A stretch of 64,000 bases of DNA from Verrucomicrobiota bacterium (GTDB taxonomy: Bacteria > Verrucomicrobiota > Kiritimatiellia > CAIQIC01 > JAGNIJ01). Both the position numbers and the translations under genes were made by a program. Shown in pieces: positions 36,301 through 45,097 of the stretch (positions are counted from its first letter, which is position 1; every line of letters begins with the position of its first letter). The notes under the pieces were generated by a model. That model saw nothing but the letters and a program-made list of their open reading frames with translations, was not told the origin of the DNA and ran no database searches. Location of the stretch: positions 344,347 to 408,346 of the forward strand of contig JAKLGK010000005.1 of NCBI GenBank assembly GCA_022710725.1, in the 5' to 3' direction.

Positions 36301-37652
36301 ACGTACAGCATCGCAGTTTGCAGGGGCAGCCCTTTCGGTCGCCCCGCAAACTGGTACGGGTGATCAGAAGGCTTGTTCTCCCATGCGGATATGCTCCGCA
36401 GAATTCCTTCATCGAATTTATCTTCTCTTGTAAGTGTCGCGGCGCGTTCCTCTGTATACAATCCGGTCCCGGGGAGCGGCATTGCGTAACGAACCCGGGG
36501 GATGAAGCGATTGCGGTATACTAATGAAACCGTCTTGCCTAGTGAGTCGGTGGTCTCGCCAGGAAGGCCGAGAATCAAAAATCCATGAACCTCAAGATCT
36601 GCCTTCGCAGCTCGTCGTAAAGTCTCCTCGACTTCGGAGAGCTGGATCCTCTTCTGGTGTTGGTCGAGGAGGCTTTGTTCTGCACTCTCAATGCCGACAA
36701 ATACCGCCTTACAACCGGCATTGCGCATCTTGCGGAGGAAATCCTCCGACACGGGCTCCTGCACACCTCCGGATGAGCTTGGCATTGTAGCCCGCATTGT
36801 GCAAGACCACCGGAACTGACGCTTCTCTTTCAGGATTTCTGACATAACTGCGAATACGTTCTCGCAATGGGTGATGTCAGTGTTGAATGTAGGGTCGCTT
36901 AGAAAAACTTCGGAAACGCCTTGCTCCAAAGCGATTGCACAAAGATCGGTGCGAAGTCGATCAGTTAAGGCGGCACGCCATTTACGATTCTCCGCGCAGA
37001 ACGTGCAGCGATTGATGCAGCCTCGCTGGGTAGCGTAGTAGACGAGCGGATAGCTGGAGTCTTCAGGATAGCTTGCAGCCCACGTTTCTCTGTATTGCGG
37101 TACAGGAACGACTTTTACGTCGTTCATGTCCGGAACTGGCGGGGGTTTGGCATGTCTCGTGGGGCCAACGATAGCACCTGTGTCGATATCGCGATAGGCT
37201 ATCGGAAAGATGTTGCCAACTTCCGCCGGGTTCATTTGCAGCACGAGAGGGAGCGAGTATTCGCATTCGCCAATGATACAGCACTGGACCTTCGTATGTT
37301 CAAGAACCGTGCTGTGTGAATACGTCGCCAATGGACCGCCGATAACTATGTCAACATCGTTGCCATGTGGTGTCTGTGATATTTGTAGGGAGAGCTGCTT
37401 CACAAACGGATAGCTGTCCGGCGTGCCAGCAATGCACACCGCCTTTACTCCTGCCAACGAATCCAAAAGGTCGGAGCGGCCCTCGGGATGGGCGCGAAGA
37501 TCGTAGCCCCGCACTTCGTATCCAGCGTTACGAAGTACACCGGCGGCGATGGTGGCGCCTTCCAGCGGTGCCGCTGCTGCATGTTCCCAGCCAAATGGCG
37601 CCGTATACACCGATGGAGGAACTACGATTGCTACTCTGCCCTTACTTGACAT
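33306..37652 (-). CDS. giant B12-binding-like radical SAM protein fused to an HD-type domain
   Basis: 1448 residues. Residues 1-150 have a Rossmann-like cobalamin-binding layout (IVIGGPLATYS), although no DxHxxG is seen. A radical SAM core follows with a CxxxCxxC cluster at Cys212, Cys216 and Cys219, then GIESAEQSLLD and LPGETTDSLGK. Residues 555-635 hold many cysteines (559, 562, 597, 602, 615, 621, 624, 632), perhaps a further cluster or zinc sites. From about 1005, His1011/His1014, HD at 1077-1078 and a later KHN suggest an HD phosphohydrolase. The C-terminus has another Cys-rich motif (CTKC). It starts three bases after livK, with GAGGAA inside livK, so they are coupled. Substrate unknown. 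Confidence 0.8.
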   Translation of the reverse strand: MSSKGRVAIVVPPSVYTAPFGWEHAAAAPLEGATIAAGVLRNAGYEVRGYDLRAHPEGRSDLLDSLAGVKAVCIAGTPDSYPFVKQLSLQISQTPHGNDVDIVIGGPLATYSHSTVLEHTKVQCCIIGECEYSLPLVLQMNPAEVGNIFPIAYRDIDTGAIVGPTRHAKPPPVPDMNDVKVVPVPQYRETWAASYPEDSSYPLVYYATQRGCINRCTFCAENRKWRAALTDRLRTDLCAIALEQGVSEVFLSDPTFNTDITHCENVFAVMSEILKEKRQFRWSCTMRATMPSSSGGVQEPVSEDFLRKMRNAGCKAVFVGIESAEQSLLDQHQKRIQLSEVEETLRRAAKADLEVHGFLILGLPGETTDSLGKTVSLVYRNRFIPRVRYAMPLPGTGLYTEERAATLTREDKFDEGILRSISAWENKPSDHPYQFAGRPKGLPLQTAMLYVSWRSLELPDEDMSDFARRSPQIRNGFQRWLKHSDMRLKPLFFPNPATESAIHVGVKEHLVRAINKHFHIPGVKIGRVLVHGSIPHLIWSSSEVYRPVAFFFGELDPLCQSCERTPFDPQREHPATIVSPYWRRQILGMGNADPFFCRVPKCWTESFLAAPDASCWRHKDCTFCNEKRTAGCWSALEVLCLSRMRLRQWALRKREILQSPAAKSAVERNILKLFKPDSLARARNPGEPPDNVNTAFEARQLFKQCLDLPDDNRVVFGADQKASDIRKQYINAFATEAWESSHVWTERFRKLFQPRLDQKAEVLKKFAEVGGKATEQAPDNWLNEWGAEWRDKDANGFAETYRWLSQDCSVFMDDMGYPVFQGALPVAGLETDIFLYFEVTNQGEIPDHVWSASRMAKEPTGESFVPDDDGLIKYCQAVLLPWVELLKTADERWQNHQAVDGVFPAPMRAELLARHYSQDPKTIAQSRTHPWKLDSQHQAAQQNDDLLRAVTRAERLYSRRVTEEEAPPVPLALATMGDMWRFCFRDIVKPHYAEFERFQQLLTAIPEYRDHLTHSIQVFLLGNRIIDKLGETTAGTKLLKLWDRYNPRLPDMQHQNALNSAEPTILKLQWTLASLMHDFALPASKANEVVAHLFETFLGISSRGKHGSNGLREALESEDKKHRTFLFALLSKTRMGQQELEDHGQRVVDILPMLSETTYQRLYDDHGFLSAIYLFNQLFEKAPGWWTLKKGVLDLVFSLVPTQATAAGSAYEKIAESIVLEVLDAIVKHNAFNKEYRLTIDDSPAYQYPATYFSARESIFDSPVPGLLLLCDTFCDWGRVIHADDLSRHDHRSRVLQSKEIERPECLITGVIADEDHVTVNVEYYWRLPCTHSASQRLWCLDEIYTELCAEIWPYAPSFKPWKGCTKCRERNEKQPGRRDPSKCPVVQGLERFLKDVLIGHPPNYNRLRFPARYDDSFNRIHLNISFYGHTIAKGSLGEGLGSPIPSR

Positions 37653-37655
37653 AGG

Positions 37656-38783
37656 CTATTCCTCAATAAGGACGTAAGAAATTGCATCAATCTTCTTGAG
37701 CTGGACGGGCTTTGTCACGTCGCCGTTCTGCATGAACGTTGTAATGCCGGATGCGCCAGGATAATCTTTTATGGCGAGGATGTACTGTCGCAGGGCTTGC
37801 GGATCGTTCCCGGCTTCACGGAAGGCCTCGGCAAGAATGCGCGTGGCATCGTACACGGTAGCACTGTAGACTTCCGGGGGTTCACCATAGCGTTCTTCAT
37901 ATTTCTTCGCATAGGCGGCGACATGCGGATCCTCTGATCCCGGGTCGTAAGCGGCCTTCGTGTAGATCGCGCCATCGGCCGCCTCTCCTGCGATCTGAAG
38001 TACTTCAGGCAATTCGAAGTCCGTGATACCGAGGAACTGACACTGAAGCCCCAATTCCCTCGCCTGCTTCATGATGAGCCCCGTCGACTGGTATCCAAGG
38101 ATGTACAGTGCCTGCGGATTGCCCAGGCGAATCTTCTCGAGTTGGGTTCTGAAGTCGGTCGCGTCGGGCTGGAAGAGGAGTGCGTCGGGCACTTCGCCGC
38201 CTGCGGCCTCAAACTCCCTCTTGAAGTAGTCGTTTACCCAGGGGCCAACGGGGTTATTGACTGAGATTACTGAGACCCGCTTGATGCCCAACGTTCCCAG
38301 GCACGCGCGGGTCATGCGATCGACTTCGTTCCTGATGTTGGTGGCATTACGGAAGAGGTATTCGCTGTCGTCCGTCAGTCCTGGTGCGGTGGCAGATGTG
38401 AAAACGATCATCTTTTGCCGGTCAGCGATGGGCATAACTGATTTCGTTACGCCTGTGAGGGCGACTTCCAGCGCCGCCACATTGTCGACTGTAATCAGCT
38501 TGTTGGCCGCGTCTACGCCAGCACGGTTGTCCGATTTGGAGTCCTCCACGATCACCTGGATTTTGCGGCCAGCAACACCGCCGGCGGCATTTATGTCTTC
38601 AACGGCGAGTTGGACACCGCGCTGCATCCATTTGCCGTAACCGGAAGCAGCACCTGTCATCGGAAGGATTGCTCCGATAGTAAGCTGTCCCGGCGCCTGC
38701 TCTTGGCGGGACTTGAAGACAATGGCCCCGACAATGACCACGGCGAGCACCACGACGACCGTAATGACATTCTTCCTGTTCAT
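37656..38783 (-). CDS. livK: Liv-type substrate-binding protein
   Basis: 375 residues, type 1 periplasmic-binding fold. A short N-terminal hydrophobic helix (VITVVVVLAVVIVGAIVF) without a lipobox Cys suggests a signal anchor or a signal peptide. Then IGAILPMTGAASGYGKWMQRGV and DINAAGGVAGRKIQVIVEDS, classic for Leu/Ile/Val-binding receptors. A strong GGAGAGAAGGAG-type site precedes the ATG. It feeds the LivHMGF transporter encoded farther downstream, with the radical-SAM/HD gene between. The ligand cannot be read from the sequence. Similar receptors take amino acids, amides, urea or aromatic acids. Confidence 0.92.
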   Translation of the reverse strand: MNRKNVITVVVVLAVVIVGAIVFKSRQEQAPGQLTIGAILPMTGAASGYGKWMQRGVQLAVEDINAAGGVAGRKIQVIVEDSKSDNRAGVDAANKLITVDNVAALEVALTGVTKSVMPIADRQKMIVFTSATAPGLTDDSEYLFRNATNIRNEVDRMTRACLGTLGIKRVSVISVNNPVGPWVNDYFKREFEAAGGEVPDALLFQPDATDFRTQLEKIRLGNPQALYILGYQSTGLIMKQARELGLQCQFLGITDFELPEVLQIAGEAADGAIYTKAAYDPGSEDPHVAAYAKKYEERYGEPPEVYSATVYDATRILAEAFREAGNDPQALRQYILAIKDYPGASGITTFMQNGDVTKPVQLKKIDAISYVLIEE

Positions 38784-38807
38784 GCTTCTCCTTCTCTCCT
38801 CTGTGCT

Positions 38808-39071
38808 TCATCGTTGGCGTGCGGACTTCTTTCGAGATTCAGTTGCCAGCTCGCGCAGGGCTTCGGAGGTTTTATCCAGGCGGGGGATGTCGTTTGGGGG
38901 GGCGGGCTTGCCGCCGCTGGCGTTTGCCTCGTAGAAGGGAAGCTGTTCGGCGCGGATGCGGTAAATGGCGACGGGGGCGGAAACACGGTACAAGCCATTA
39001 ACAGCATTAAGCCGTCGATTGAACGCCTTCGCTTCCTGAAACTCGTCTGTGGCTCTGCTTAGATATGCCAT
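38808..39071 (-). CDS. small charged hypothetical protein
   Basis: 87 residues. The ATG at 39071 lies two bases after the stop of the NucS-like gene, which suggests translational coupling. The product is helical and basic at the end (ATESRKKSARQR), with no domain recognised. Its place between the nuclease and livK makes it part of the same transcript. Confidence 0.6.
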   Translation of the reverse strand: MAYLSRATDEFQEAKAFNRRLNAVNGLYRVSAPVAIYRIRAEQLPFYEANASGGKPAPPNDIPRLDKTSEALRELATESRKKSARQR

Positions 39072-39073
39072 GG

Positions 39074-40177
39074 CTATTCTTCAATTCCGAAGCGATGTTT
39101 CAGCCTTTCCGTGGTGTGTTGCCATGCCTTGGCGCGCGGCCGTGCTGCTGAATTCTGGTTGCCGAAGAAGCCTCGTTCTGAAATAGCTTCCGACAGAGGG
39201 GCGGTTTTTATCCATTCAACGCGGACGAGGTATTCTTCAGAGTCTTCAGGATTGTCCGTTGGATGGGCGAGGTTGCCTTTGAGCGGTAGTGTCGTAATGG
39301 GGACCATGTGACCGTTCGCGTCTTGTACAAGAAACTCCTGTGCGCGAGCCGGGCCCTCTTTGACGATGCCAACGCCCACGTAACCCGTTTGGGGGACGTT
39401 GACCCAGATTCGGCCGCCTTGTTCAAGGATGCTTAACGTCCGCGAATACCACTCCCCGCCACCTGCAGAAACGAAGCCGTACTTCCGAGCATCTTCCCAA
39501 TGTCTGCCTGTCTCTGAATGCCCGAATGAAACGTAGTACTCTCCGTTCCATGGAAGTTTCTCTCGCTTCTCGGTTATCTTGGCTTCGGCGGCCTCGGGGG
39601 CGATGAGCCAAGCCCGCGAAAGGTACTCATGCTCGCCATCCTTGAATACACGGAAGAACGCGGCGTTGATCGCGAGGCCGTAGTCTGTGAGATACCCGAT
39701 GATTCGTTCAGTGCTGTCATCAAGACGAGTCGCGACGATCAGGAGCTCGTGAGACTCGTTAAGTGCCTCGGGCATGGAGGATACGTTGAATCGCTCGCAG
39801 AAGGCAGCGTCCAGAGAGGGCGCGGAAGTTTCTGAGTTGAGAGAGTGCCTGTAGTTCTCGAAGATGTCGGCTATGTCGGCCTCCTCCAGCTGCGACACCC
39901 ATGAGCCGTAGTCGAGAACTTGAGCGACGACCTCGCGGGGTGTTTTGTCTTTCTTAAGTTCGATCACAATCAGATTCCCCTCGCGGTTGATGGCGAGAAG
40001 ATCGATGAACGTGCCGTAGGCGGTGGGCACCTGCCTCCCGATGACAAGGACGTCGGGGCCGAGGATCAGGGGATCCTCTGCGATGATGTCCTCCAACCGC
40101 TTTTCGACTTCCATTGGAGAGAAATGGACGGGTTCAGGTTTCTGCCCTAGACGCCATAGCCCAACTCCGATAGGCAT
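39074..40177 (-). CDS. putative PD-(D/E)XK nuclease of NucS/DUF91 type
   Basis: 367 residues. Near the N-terminus GTFIDLLAINREGNLIVIEL followed by KKD gives the Asp...Glu-x-Lys core of a restriction-type nuclease in the style of NucS/DUF91. REVVAQVLDYGSWV follows, as in that family. The remaining 250 residues are a mixed alpha/beta region without a known motif. It begins six bases after the peptidase gene. In this context it is probably a restriction or anti-phage nuclease. Whether it cuts mismatched, modified or branched DNA is not known. Confidence 0.75.
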   Translation of the reverse strand: MPIGVGLWRLGQKPEPVHFSPMEVEKRLEDIIAEDPLILGPDVLVIGRQVPTAYGTFIDLLAINREGNLIVIELKKDKTPREVVAQVLDYGSWVSQLEEADIADIFENYRHSLNSETSAPSLDAAFCERFNVSSMPEALNESHELLIVATRLDDSTERIIGYLTDYGLAINAAFFRVFKDGEHEYLSRAWLIAPEAAEAKITEKREKLPWNGEYYVSFGHSETGRHWEDARKYGFVSAGGGEWYSRTLSILEQGGRIWVNVPQTGYVGVGIVKEGPARAQEFLVQDANGHMVPITTLPLKGNLAHPTDNPEDSEEYLVRVEWIKTAPLSEAISERGFFGNQNSAARPRAKAWQHTTERLKHRFGIEE

Positions 40178-40183
40178 TGAGTG

Positions 40184-40900
40184 CTACTCCTTCCACCGCT
40201 CCGCCGAGAGTGGCAAAGAATTGAGTTCCATGCGAGCTTCTTTCCACGATGGGTAATGCTTGTCAAGCAGGGCAGTAAAACGCCCGTTGTGTGTTGACTC
40301 CAGTAGGTGGGCGGCTTCATGGCATACAATGTAATGGAGCAGATCCTTGGGTTTCTTGACCAGTTCGGTATTTAAGCGGATCGATTTGGCGCGTGGATTG
40401 CAGCTGCCCCACTTCGTCTTCATGCGTTGCAGGAAGTAGTTTGAGACGCGAACGCCGAGCTTGGTCTCCCACTTGCGGATGATCGGTGGAACGGCCGCGT
40501 GGAGTATGCGCTTATGCCACTCGTGGATAATGTCATCCCGCTTGGCCTGCGTGCTGCCAGGGCGTGCGATGAGGACGATTTGTCGGTGGTCAAGAGAAAC
40601 GGTAGGCGCGACATTACGATATATGACGCAGAGTAAGTAACGTCGGCCCCAAAGATAATGACTCTCGCGCTCAATGAACGACCGCGGCGTCTCTCTGGCT
40701 TGGCTTTTTAGCTTGAGTTGGTGTTCTCGTATCCAGCCGAGCTTGCTAATGGCATAGGCGCGGGCCACGTCGAGGCGGGTTGCGCTGGGTATGGCCAGGG
40801 TCACGCGGCCGTTGGGCGGATGAACGGAGAGGTGGACATGCTTGATGTCCTTCTTCGTAACGCAGATTGACAGATCTCCGATGTAGATGTTTTCGGTCAT
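40184..40900 (-). CDS. YgjP/SprT-like zinc metallopeptidase (DUF45)
   Basis: 238 residues. The active site CHEAAHLLE (HExxH) with a downstream His in HNGRF is clear. QRMKTKWGSCNPRAKSIRLN and YIVCHEAAH are typical of the YgjP/DUF45 family. The ATG overlaps the hsdR stop (TAATG). Genes of this family are often found next to type I restriction genes, where the peptidase may process or control the complex. That role is not proved. All metal ligands appear present. Confidence 0.88.
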   Translation of the reverse strand: MTENIYIGDLSICVTKKDIKHVHLSVHPPNGRVTLAIPSATRLDVARAYAISKLGWIREHQLKLKSQARETPRSFIERESHYLWGRRYLLCVIYRNVAPTVSLDHRQIVLIARPGSTQAKRDDIIHEWHKRILHAAVPPIIRKWETKLGVRVSNYFLQRMKTKWGSCNPRAKSIRLNTELVKKPKDLLHYIVCHEAAHLLESTHNGRFTALLDKHYPSWKEARMELNSLPLSAERWKE

Positions 40901-43900
40901 TAGTAGCCGGGTTGATTCTTGATAATTTCAAAGATCGCCGTCGTCGCTGTGCGGTCGCGTGATAGGATGGGAAATAGCGCGTTTAGCACCTGCTTCTCTC
41001 TTGTCTCATCGCCTTTCCATCCTGCCGGGGCATGTTCGCGCATGGCTAGGTCTATTTGCAGAGACAATTCGGCCTTCTTGTCGCTGTTCATTGGGCACTT
41101 GAATGTTTCGGCGGGTATCGTGGCAAGGTTGTTGAAGAGGACAATGGCTGCGTGTTTGCCATGTAGGATGGCGGGCAGGCCCGCGGTCGGCTGCTTCGTG
41201 GCGAGACGTTTCACGAGGGCCTCGGCGTTCTTCAGAAACTGCTCGTAAGCGGCGGCGTTGCTTCGGTCCTGTTTGATCAAGTCGTCGAGTAATACGGACA
41301 TCTCCGCATAGAATCTTGGGTCAGTAAGCTGGTCGCGGATGATCGTTTTGCGAACGTTGTTAATAATGCCTTCGGCTATCGCGTTCTTCGAAAGCCGGCC
41401 CTTCTCGTTGAGCTTGCGGGCTATGGCGTCATTGATGCCGGTCTCAATGATGAGTTCCGTGAGGGGAAGCGAGTTGAGATTGCCGAGGTCTTCCGCGGGG
41501 TCGGCTTGGACATAGGTGTTGAGGAGATGCCGCATGTCCGCCTCATAAGGCTTGATGTCCAGTTCCTCGCCGGAGTGCTTCTTGATCGCCACGCGGGTTT
41601 CGCCGTAGAACTCGACCTCCTTCTGCAAAGCGGTGGCTTCGGCCTCGGAGTATCCTGCCCTTGCTAGATCTTGGGCGATGTCCGCGAATGCGCGCACGAG
41701 GGTGGCTACGCCCTTGTAGAAAGAAATGCGTACGGGCTCGGTCGTGTTCAGGGCCTTGGGATCGGCCGCGTCGCCGCAGAAGTATCGGAGGTACTGTTCC
41801 AACTCGCGGGGAGGGCGGACCGGCTCGCACAAATAACGTAGGGCCTCTCGTGCCTCATCAAGTTTCTTTCTGCCTTCCGCCAGCCAGTCTTTGACGATCA
41901 CGTTGCCATCGCTGCCGTCGGTGTCGATCTCCAGCTCGTCAGAACTATAGACCGCGATGGCATTCTGCACATCTTCGAACAACTCCTTGTAGTCCACGAT
42001 ATACCCGTAGTCCTTGTCCTCGCCGTCCAGCCGATTCGTTCGACAGATGGCCTGGAAAAGGTTGTGGTCGTATAATTCGTTGTCCAGGTAAATGTAGGTG
42101 CAGCTTGGTGCGTCGAAGCCCGTCAGGAGCTTGCTCACCACAATCAGCAGCTTGCAATTGGCGGGTTCCTCGATGAAGCGCCGCTTCATCTCGTCCTCGT
42201 AAGCTTTGGTCGTCTGTCCCTTCTTCAGAACGTGCTGCGTGTAGGTGTCGAACTTGTAGCGCTCATCGCTGTTCGGCGGTTCGCGGGATATGGCGTTGTG
42301 ATTGGGCTCGTAGGAGGTGATGATGCCGCAGTATCCGGCGAAGGGCGTGTTCAGAAATAGTCGGTAGTAGTGGCATGAGTCGTAGATGGACGCGGCGACC
42401 AGGATCGCGGTTCCTCGGTTGTTGTTGAGACGGGGCTTCAGGCTGAAGTCTTCGATGATGTCGGCGATGATCCGCTGCTTTCGCTCGCCTGCGCTCATCA
42501 GTTCTTCCATCGTTGCCCACCGCTTGCGCAGGACCGCTTTCTGGAAATTGTTCAGCCCTTTGGTTTTTTGCTCGAACCACGCATCGATGGCCTTCTTGGA
42601 TGTGAGGCGCTGGGGCACATCGCGCGCTTCGTATTTCAGATCGAGGATGACCTTGTCCGCCACGCCTTCATGGAACTTGTAGGTGTGGATGTAGGTCCCG
42701 AATATCTCTCGCGTAGTCTGCTTGTCGGTGAGCAGGAGCGGGGTGCCGGTGAAGCCGATGAAGATGGCGCTGGCGAGCCAGCGCTTCATCTGCTTATTCA
42801 TGTCGCCGCCCTGTGTGCGGTGACATTCGTCGACAAATACATAGAACCGCCCGTGGACATGCGGAGGTGGGCCGTTCAGATCGGCAGGATCGAACTTGTG
42901 AACGAGCGCGCACAAGAGGCGGGGCGTTGTGGCGGAGAGTTTAGCCACGAACTCTGCGCGCGAGGTGATGCGTGGTGAAGGCGAGTTCTCGCTGACAACG
43001 CCCGCGTTCTTCATGACGCCCTCGATCTGCTTATCCAGCTCGTCGCGGTCGGTGATGATGAGTACTCGGGCCTCGGGATCGTGTTCCAGTAGCCATTTGG
43101 CAATCAGCACCATCAGAATGCTCTTGCCGCTGCCCTGCGTATGCCAGATTACGCCACCTTCCTGCTGGCGGATGCGTTCCTGGGCTTTTTTTACTCCGAT
43201 GAATTGATGAGGACGTGGAACCTTCTTCTGGCCGGCATCGAAGATGATGAAATTCCGGATCAGATCGAGCAGTCGGGACTTCTCGCACATCTCGGCCAGA
43301 GGCCGGTCTAGCAAAGCACCAGCCTCGAGATTGGTCGCGTCGCTAGGTGCGGCTTTCCACTCTACGAAGTACTTCTCCGGCGTTCCAGCAGTCCCGTAGC
43401 GTAATCCTTGCGAATCGCTGCCTGCAAAGACAAGCTGGACGGTGCTGAAAAAGCCCTTATTGAAGATCTCCTCCTGGTTGGTGATGAGCTGGCGCACGCC
43501 ATCCGCCACTTCGACAGAACTGCGCTTGAGTTCGATTACCCCGATGGCAATGCCGTTTAGATACATTACAAGATCCGGCCGTCGTTCGTAGCCACCGCGC
43601 AAGGTCACTTCCTCCGCGAGGGCGAAGTCATTGTTCTCCGGATGCTCCCAGTCCACCAGATGCACCTTGTCGTGCGCCTGCCCGGCGGCAATCTGCACGT
43701 CCGCGCCATAGCGCAGGAGCTGGTAGGTGCGAAGGTTGGCCTGGTATAGTGTAATGCCCGTGGCGTCCGCAGCGGTTTCGAGCTTCTGCAGAGCGGCGGA
43801 AACGTGGGCATCAGAATAGCCCCGCGCCTTCAGGTTGGCCCGTAGATACTCAACTTCGATAGGCCGGTTGTTAGCGCGATCCTGCCAGTCCCCCAGGTAC

Positions 43901-44976
43901 CGATAGCCGAGGCAGTCCGGCCGTGCTTTGTCTGTGAAAAGGGCAATGACACCGTTCTGCGTCTTGCGTTCCGTTCGAGGGATCATCGGCGCCGCCTGAT
44001 TTACGTTTCGCTTCATGGGGGCCTCGCGGGTATTCGGGCCAGATATAGGAATGAGGCGTCTTCGACGCCGTCGATGGATGCCGGTATCGATCCTCACGAT
44101 TATGCCGTCTGGGAAAACGACGGCGCCGGCTTTCTTGGGCAAACTCCTCGGTTTGCCAAATTCCAAGATGCGCTCGTAGGTCTCTTGGTTAAGGGCGTTC
44201 AGTATATCCGCGTGCAGGCCGACGAAGACTCCTGCGCTGGGCAAATGGATCGTTGGTCCAAAGGGCGATTCCTTCCAGCTCTCCTGATACTCATTCAGGG
44301 CTGCATAGATGGATTGATAGTAGGTTTTCAGAAAATCCCATTGAGTGAATTCGATCCCGAACCCGTTATTGGAGGGCGGGTCGATCCATAGGACCTCCCA
44401 CTCATGGGCTGAAGAGAGGAGGGACGCGGATACGATATGGCGGGTGGGTTGAACCCCGTTGATCATCTTGATCGTCTCGGCTTGGTGTTTCCATTCCTCC
44501 AGGTCACCCGGTGGCGGCCTGCGAGTTCGACCCTTGCTCTCGAATACGTACCATTTCTGTTGAGCGTTCTGCCCAATGTAGTCGGGTCTCTGCGCACGTT
44601 CCCTCTTGAACTGCACGCGGATATGTGGTGGTAGTTTCTCCATGTCCACCAGCCAGGGGATATGCAGTTTCTTGTATGCCGCGTGAGCACAAAGCGCGTT
44701 GCCGATGTGGAAGGACTTATTGCCTCTGGCTGTGGATCCGAGATTCTGAAAATGATCAGTCGGCCTCAATGTGGGGCCTGAAGCGTCCAGTGAGCTTCGG
44801 ATTGCTGCGGCAAGGAAATCGATGTGGGCACGCTCGTCTGCATGGCGTACTGGCAACATTGGATTGCGACCGGCGGCAATCACCCCGCGAATGAGGGCGC
44901 ACTCGGTGAAGCGCAAATCGGTGAATCCATTTCGGCGGCCGGGGAATCCCTGCATGGTCAGACGGAGCGTCTTCAT
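40900..44976 (-). CDS. hsdR: type I restriction enzyme R subunit with extra N-terminal nuclease-like domain
   Basis: 1358 residues in one open frame. The HsdR proper begins at about Met321 (ATG 44016): nuclease [20 protein letters not shown], Walker [13 protein letters not shown] box, GFTGTPL, and RTNRL, all intact for ATP-driven translocation and cutting. The first 320 residues are not part of normal HsdR. They hold a second PD-(D/E)XK-like core (RPDY at 130-133, FESKG at 145-149). A separate start at 44016, with GAGG upstream, could also give a standard HsdR. Whether the fusion or both forms are made is unknown. It follows a relic of hsdS by ATGA overlap. Confidence 0.88.
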   Translation of the reverse strand: MKTLRLTMQGFPGRRNGFTDLRFTECALIRGVIAAGRNPMLPVRHADERAHIDFLAAAIRSSLDASGPTLRPTDHFQNLGSTARGNKSFHIGNALCAHAAYKKLHIPWLVDMEKLPPHIRVQFKRERAQRPDYIGQNAQQKWYVFESKGRTRRPPPGDLEEWKHQAETIKMINGVQPTRHIVSASLLSSAHEWEVLWIDPPSNNGFGIEFTQWDFLKTYYQSIYAALNEYQESWKESPFGPTIHLPSAGVFVGLHADILNALNQETYERILEFGKPRSLPKKAGAVVFPDGIIVRIDTGIHRRRRRRLIPISGPNTREAPMKRNVNQAAPMIPRTERKTQNGVIALFTDKARPDCLGYRYLGDWQDRANNRPIEVEYLRANLKARGYSDAHVSAALQKLETAADATGITLYQANLRTYQLLRYGADVQIAAGQAHDKVHLVDWEHPENNDFALAEEVTLRGGYERRPDLVMYLNGIAIGVIELKRSSVEVADGVRQLITNQEEIFNKGFFSTVQLVFAGSDSQGLRYGTAGTPEKYFVEWKAAPSDATNLEAGALLDRPLAEMCEKSRLLDLIRNFIIFDAGQKKVPRPHQFIGVKKAQERIRQQEGGVIWHTQGSGKSILMVLIAKWLLEHDPEARVLIITDRDELDKQIEGVMKNAGVVSENSPSPRITSRAEFVAKLSATTPRLLCALVHKFDPADLNGPPPHVHGRFYVFVDECHRTQGGDMNKQMKRWLASAIFIGFTGTPLLLTDKQTTREIFGTYIHTYKFHEGVADKVILDLKYEARDVPQRLTSKKAIDAWFEQKTKGLNNFQKAVLRKRWATMEELMSAGERKQRIIADIIEDFSLKPRLNNNRGTAILVAASIYDSCHYYRLFLNTPFAGYCGIITSYEPNHNAISREPPNSDERYKFDTYTQHVLKKGQTTKAYEDEMKRRFIEEPANCKLLIVVSKLLTGFDAPSCTYIYLDNELYDHNLFQAICRTNRLDGEDKDYGYIVDYKELFEDVQNAIAVYSSDELEIDTDGSDGNVIVKDWLAEGRKKLDEAREALRYLCEPVRPPRELEQYLRYFCGDAADPKALNTTEPVRISFYKGVATLVRAFADIAQDLARAGYSEAEATALQKEVEFYGETRVAIKKHSGEELDIKPYEADMRHLLNTYVQADPAEDLGNLNSLPLTELIIETGINDAIARKLNEKGRLSKNAIAEGIINNVRKTIIRDQLTDPRFYAEMSVLLDDLIKQDRSNAAAYEQFLKNAEALVKRLATKQPTAGLPAILHGKHAAIVLFNNLATIPAETFKCPMNSDKKAELSLQIDLAMREHAPAGWKGDETREKQVLNALFPILSRDRTATTAIFEIIKNQPGY

Positions 44977-45086
44977 ACTAGCCGCGTCCTTAAGATCAGC
45001 AGTTCCTGCATCATCGTCTGCTTAAGGGCGCGCGTCTTCTCGCGCTGCTGCTCCATCGCCGCCAATGCCATGGGTACATTTGTCAT
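44973..45086 (-). pseudogene. hsdS 3'-end relic between cargo genes
   Basis: A 37-codon frame whose C-terminal half ([16 protein letters not shown] then RTRLV) copies the end of the intact HsdS encoded at 46150-47298 ([21 protein letters not shown]). The N-terminal part of HsdS is missing. Its stop overlaps the ATG of the hsdR fusion exactly as the true hsdS stop overlaps the next gene. It marks an old recombination joint. Confidence 0.85.
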
Positions 45087-45097
45087 GGGCAGTGTGT

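Noticed and set aside
40420..40674. Small minus-strand frame inside the metallopeptidase gene
   Set aside because: Out of frame with a gene that has an intact HExxH site and family motifs.
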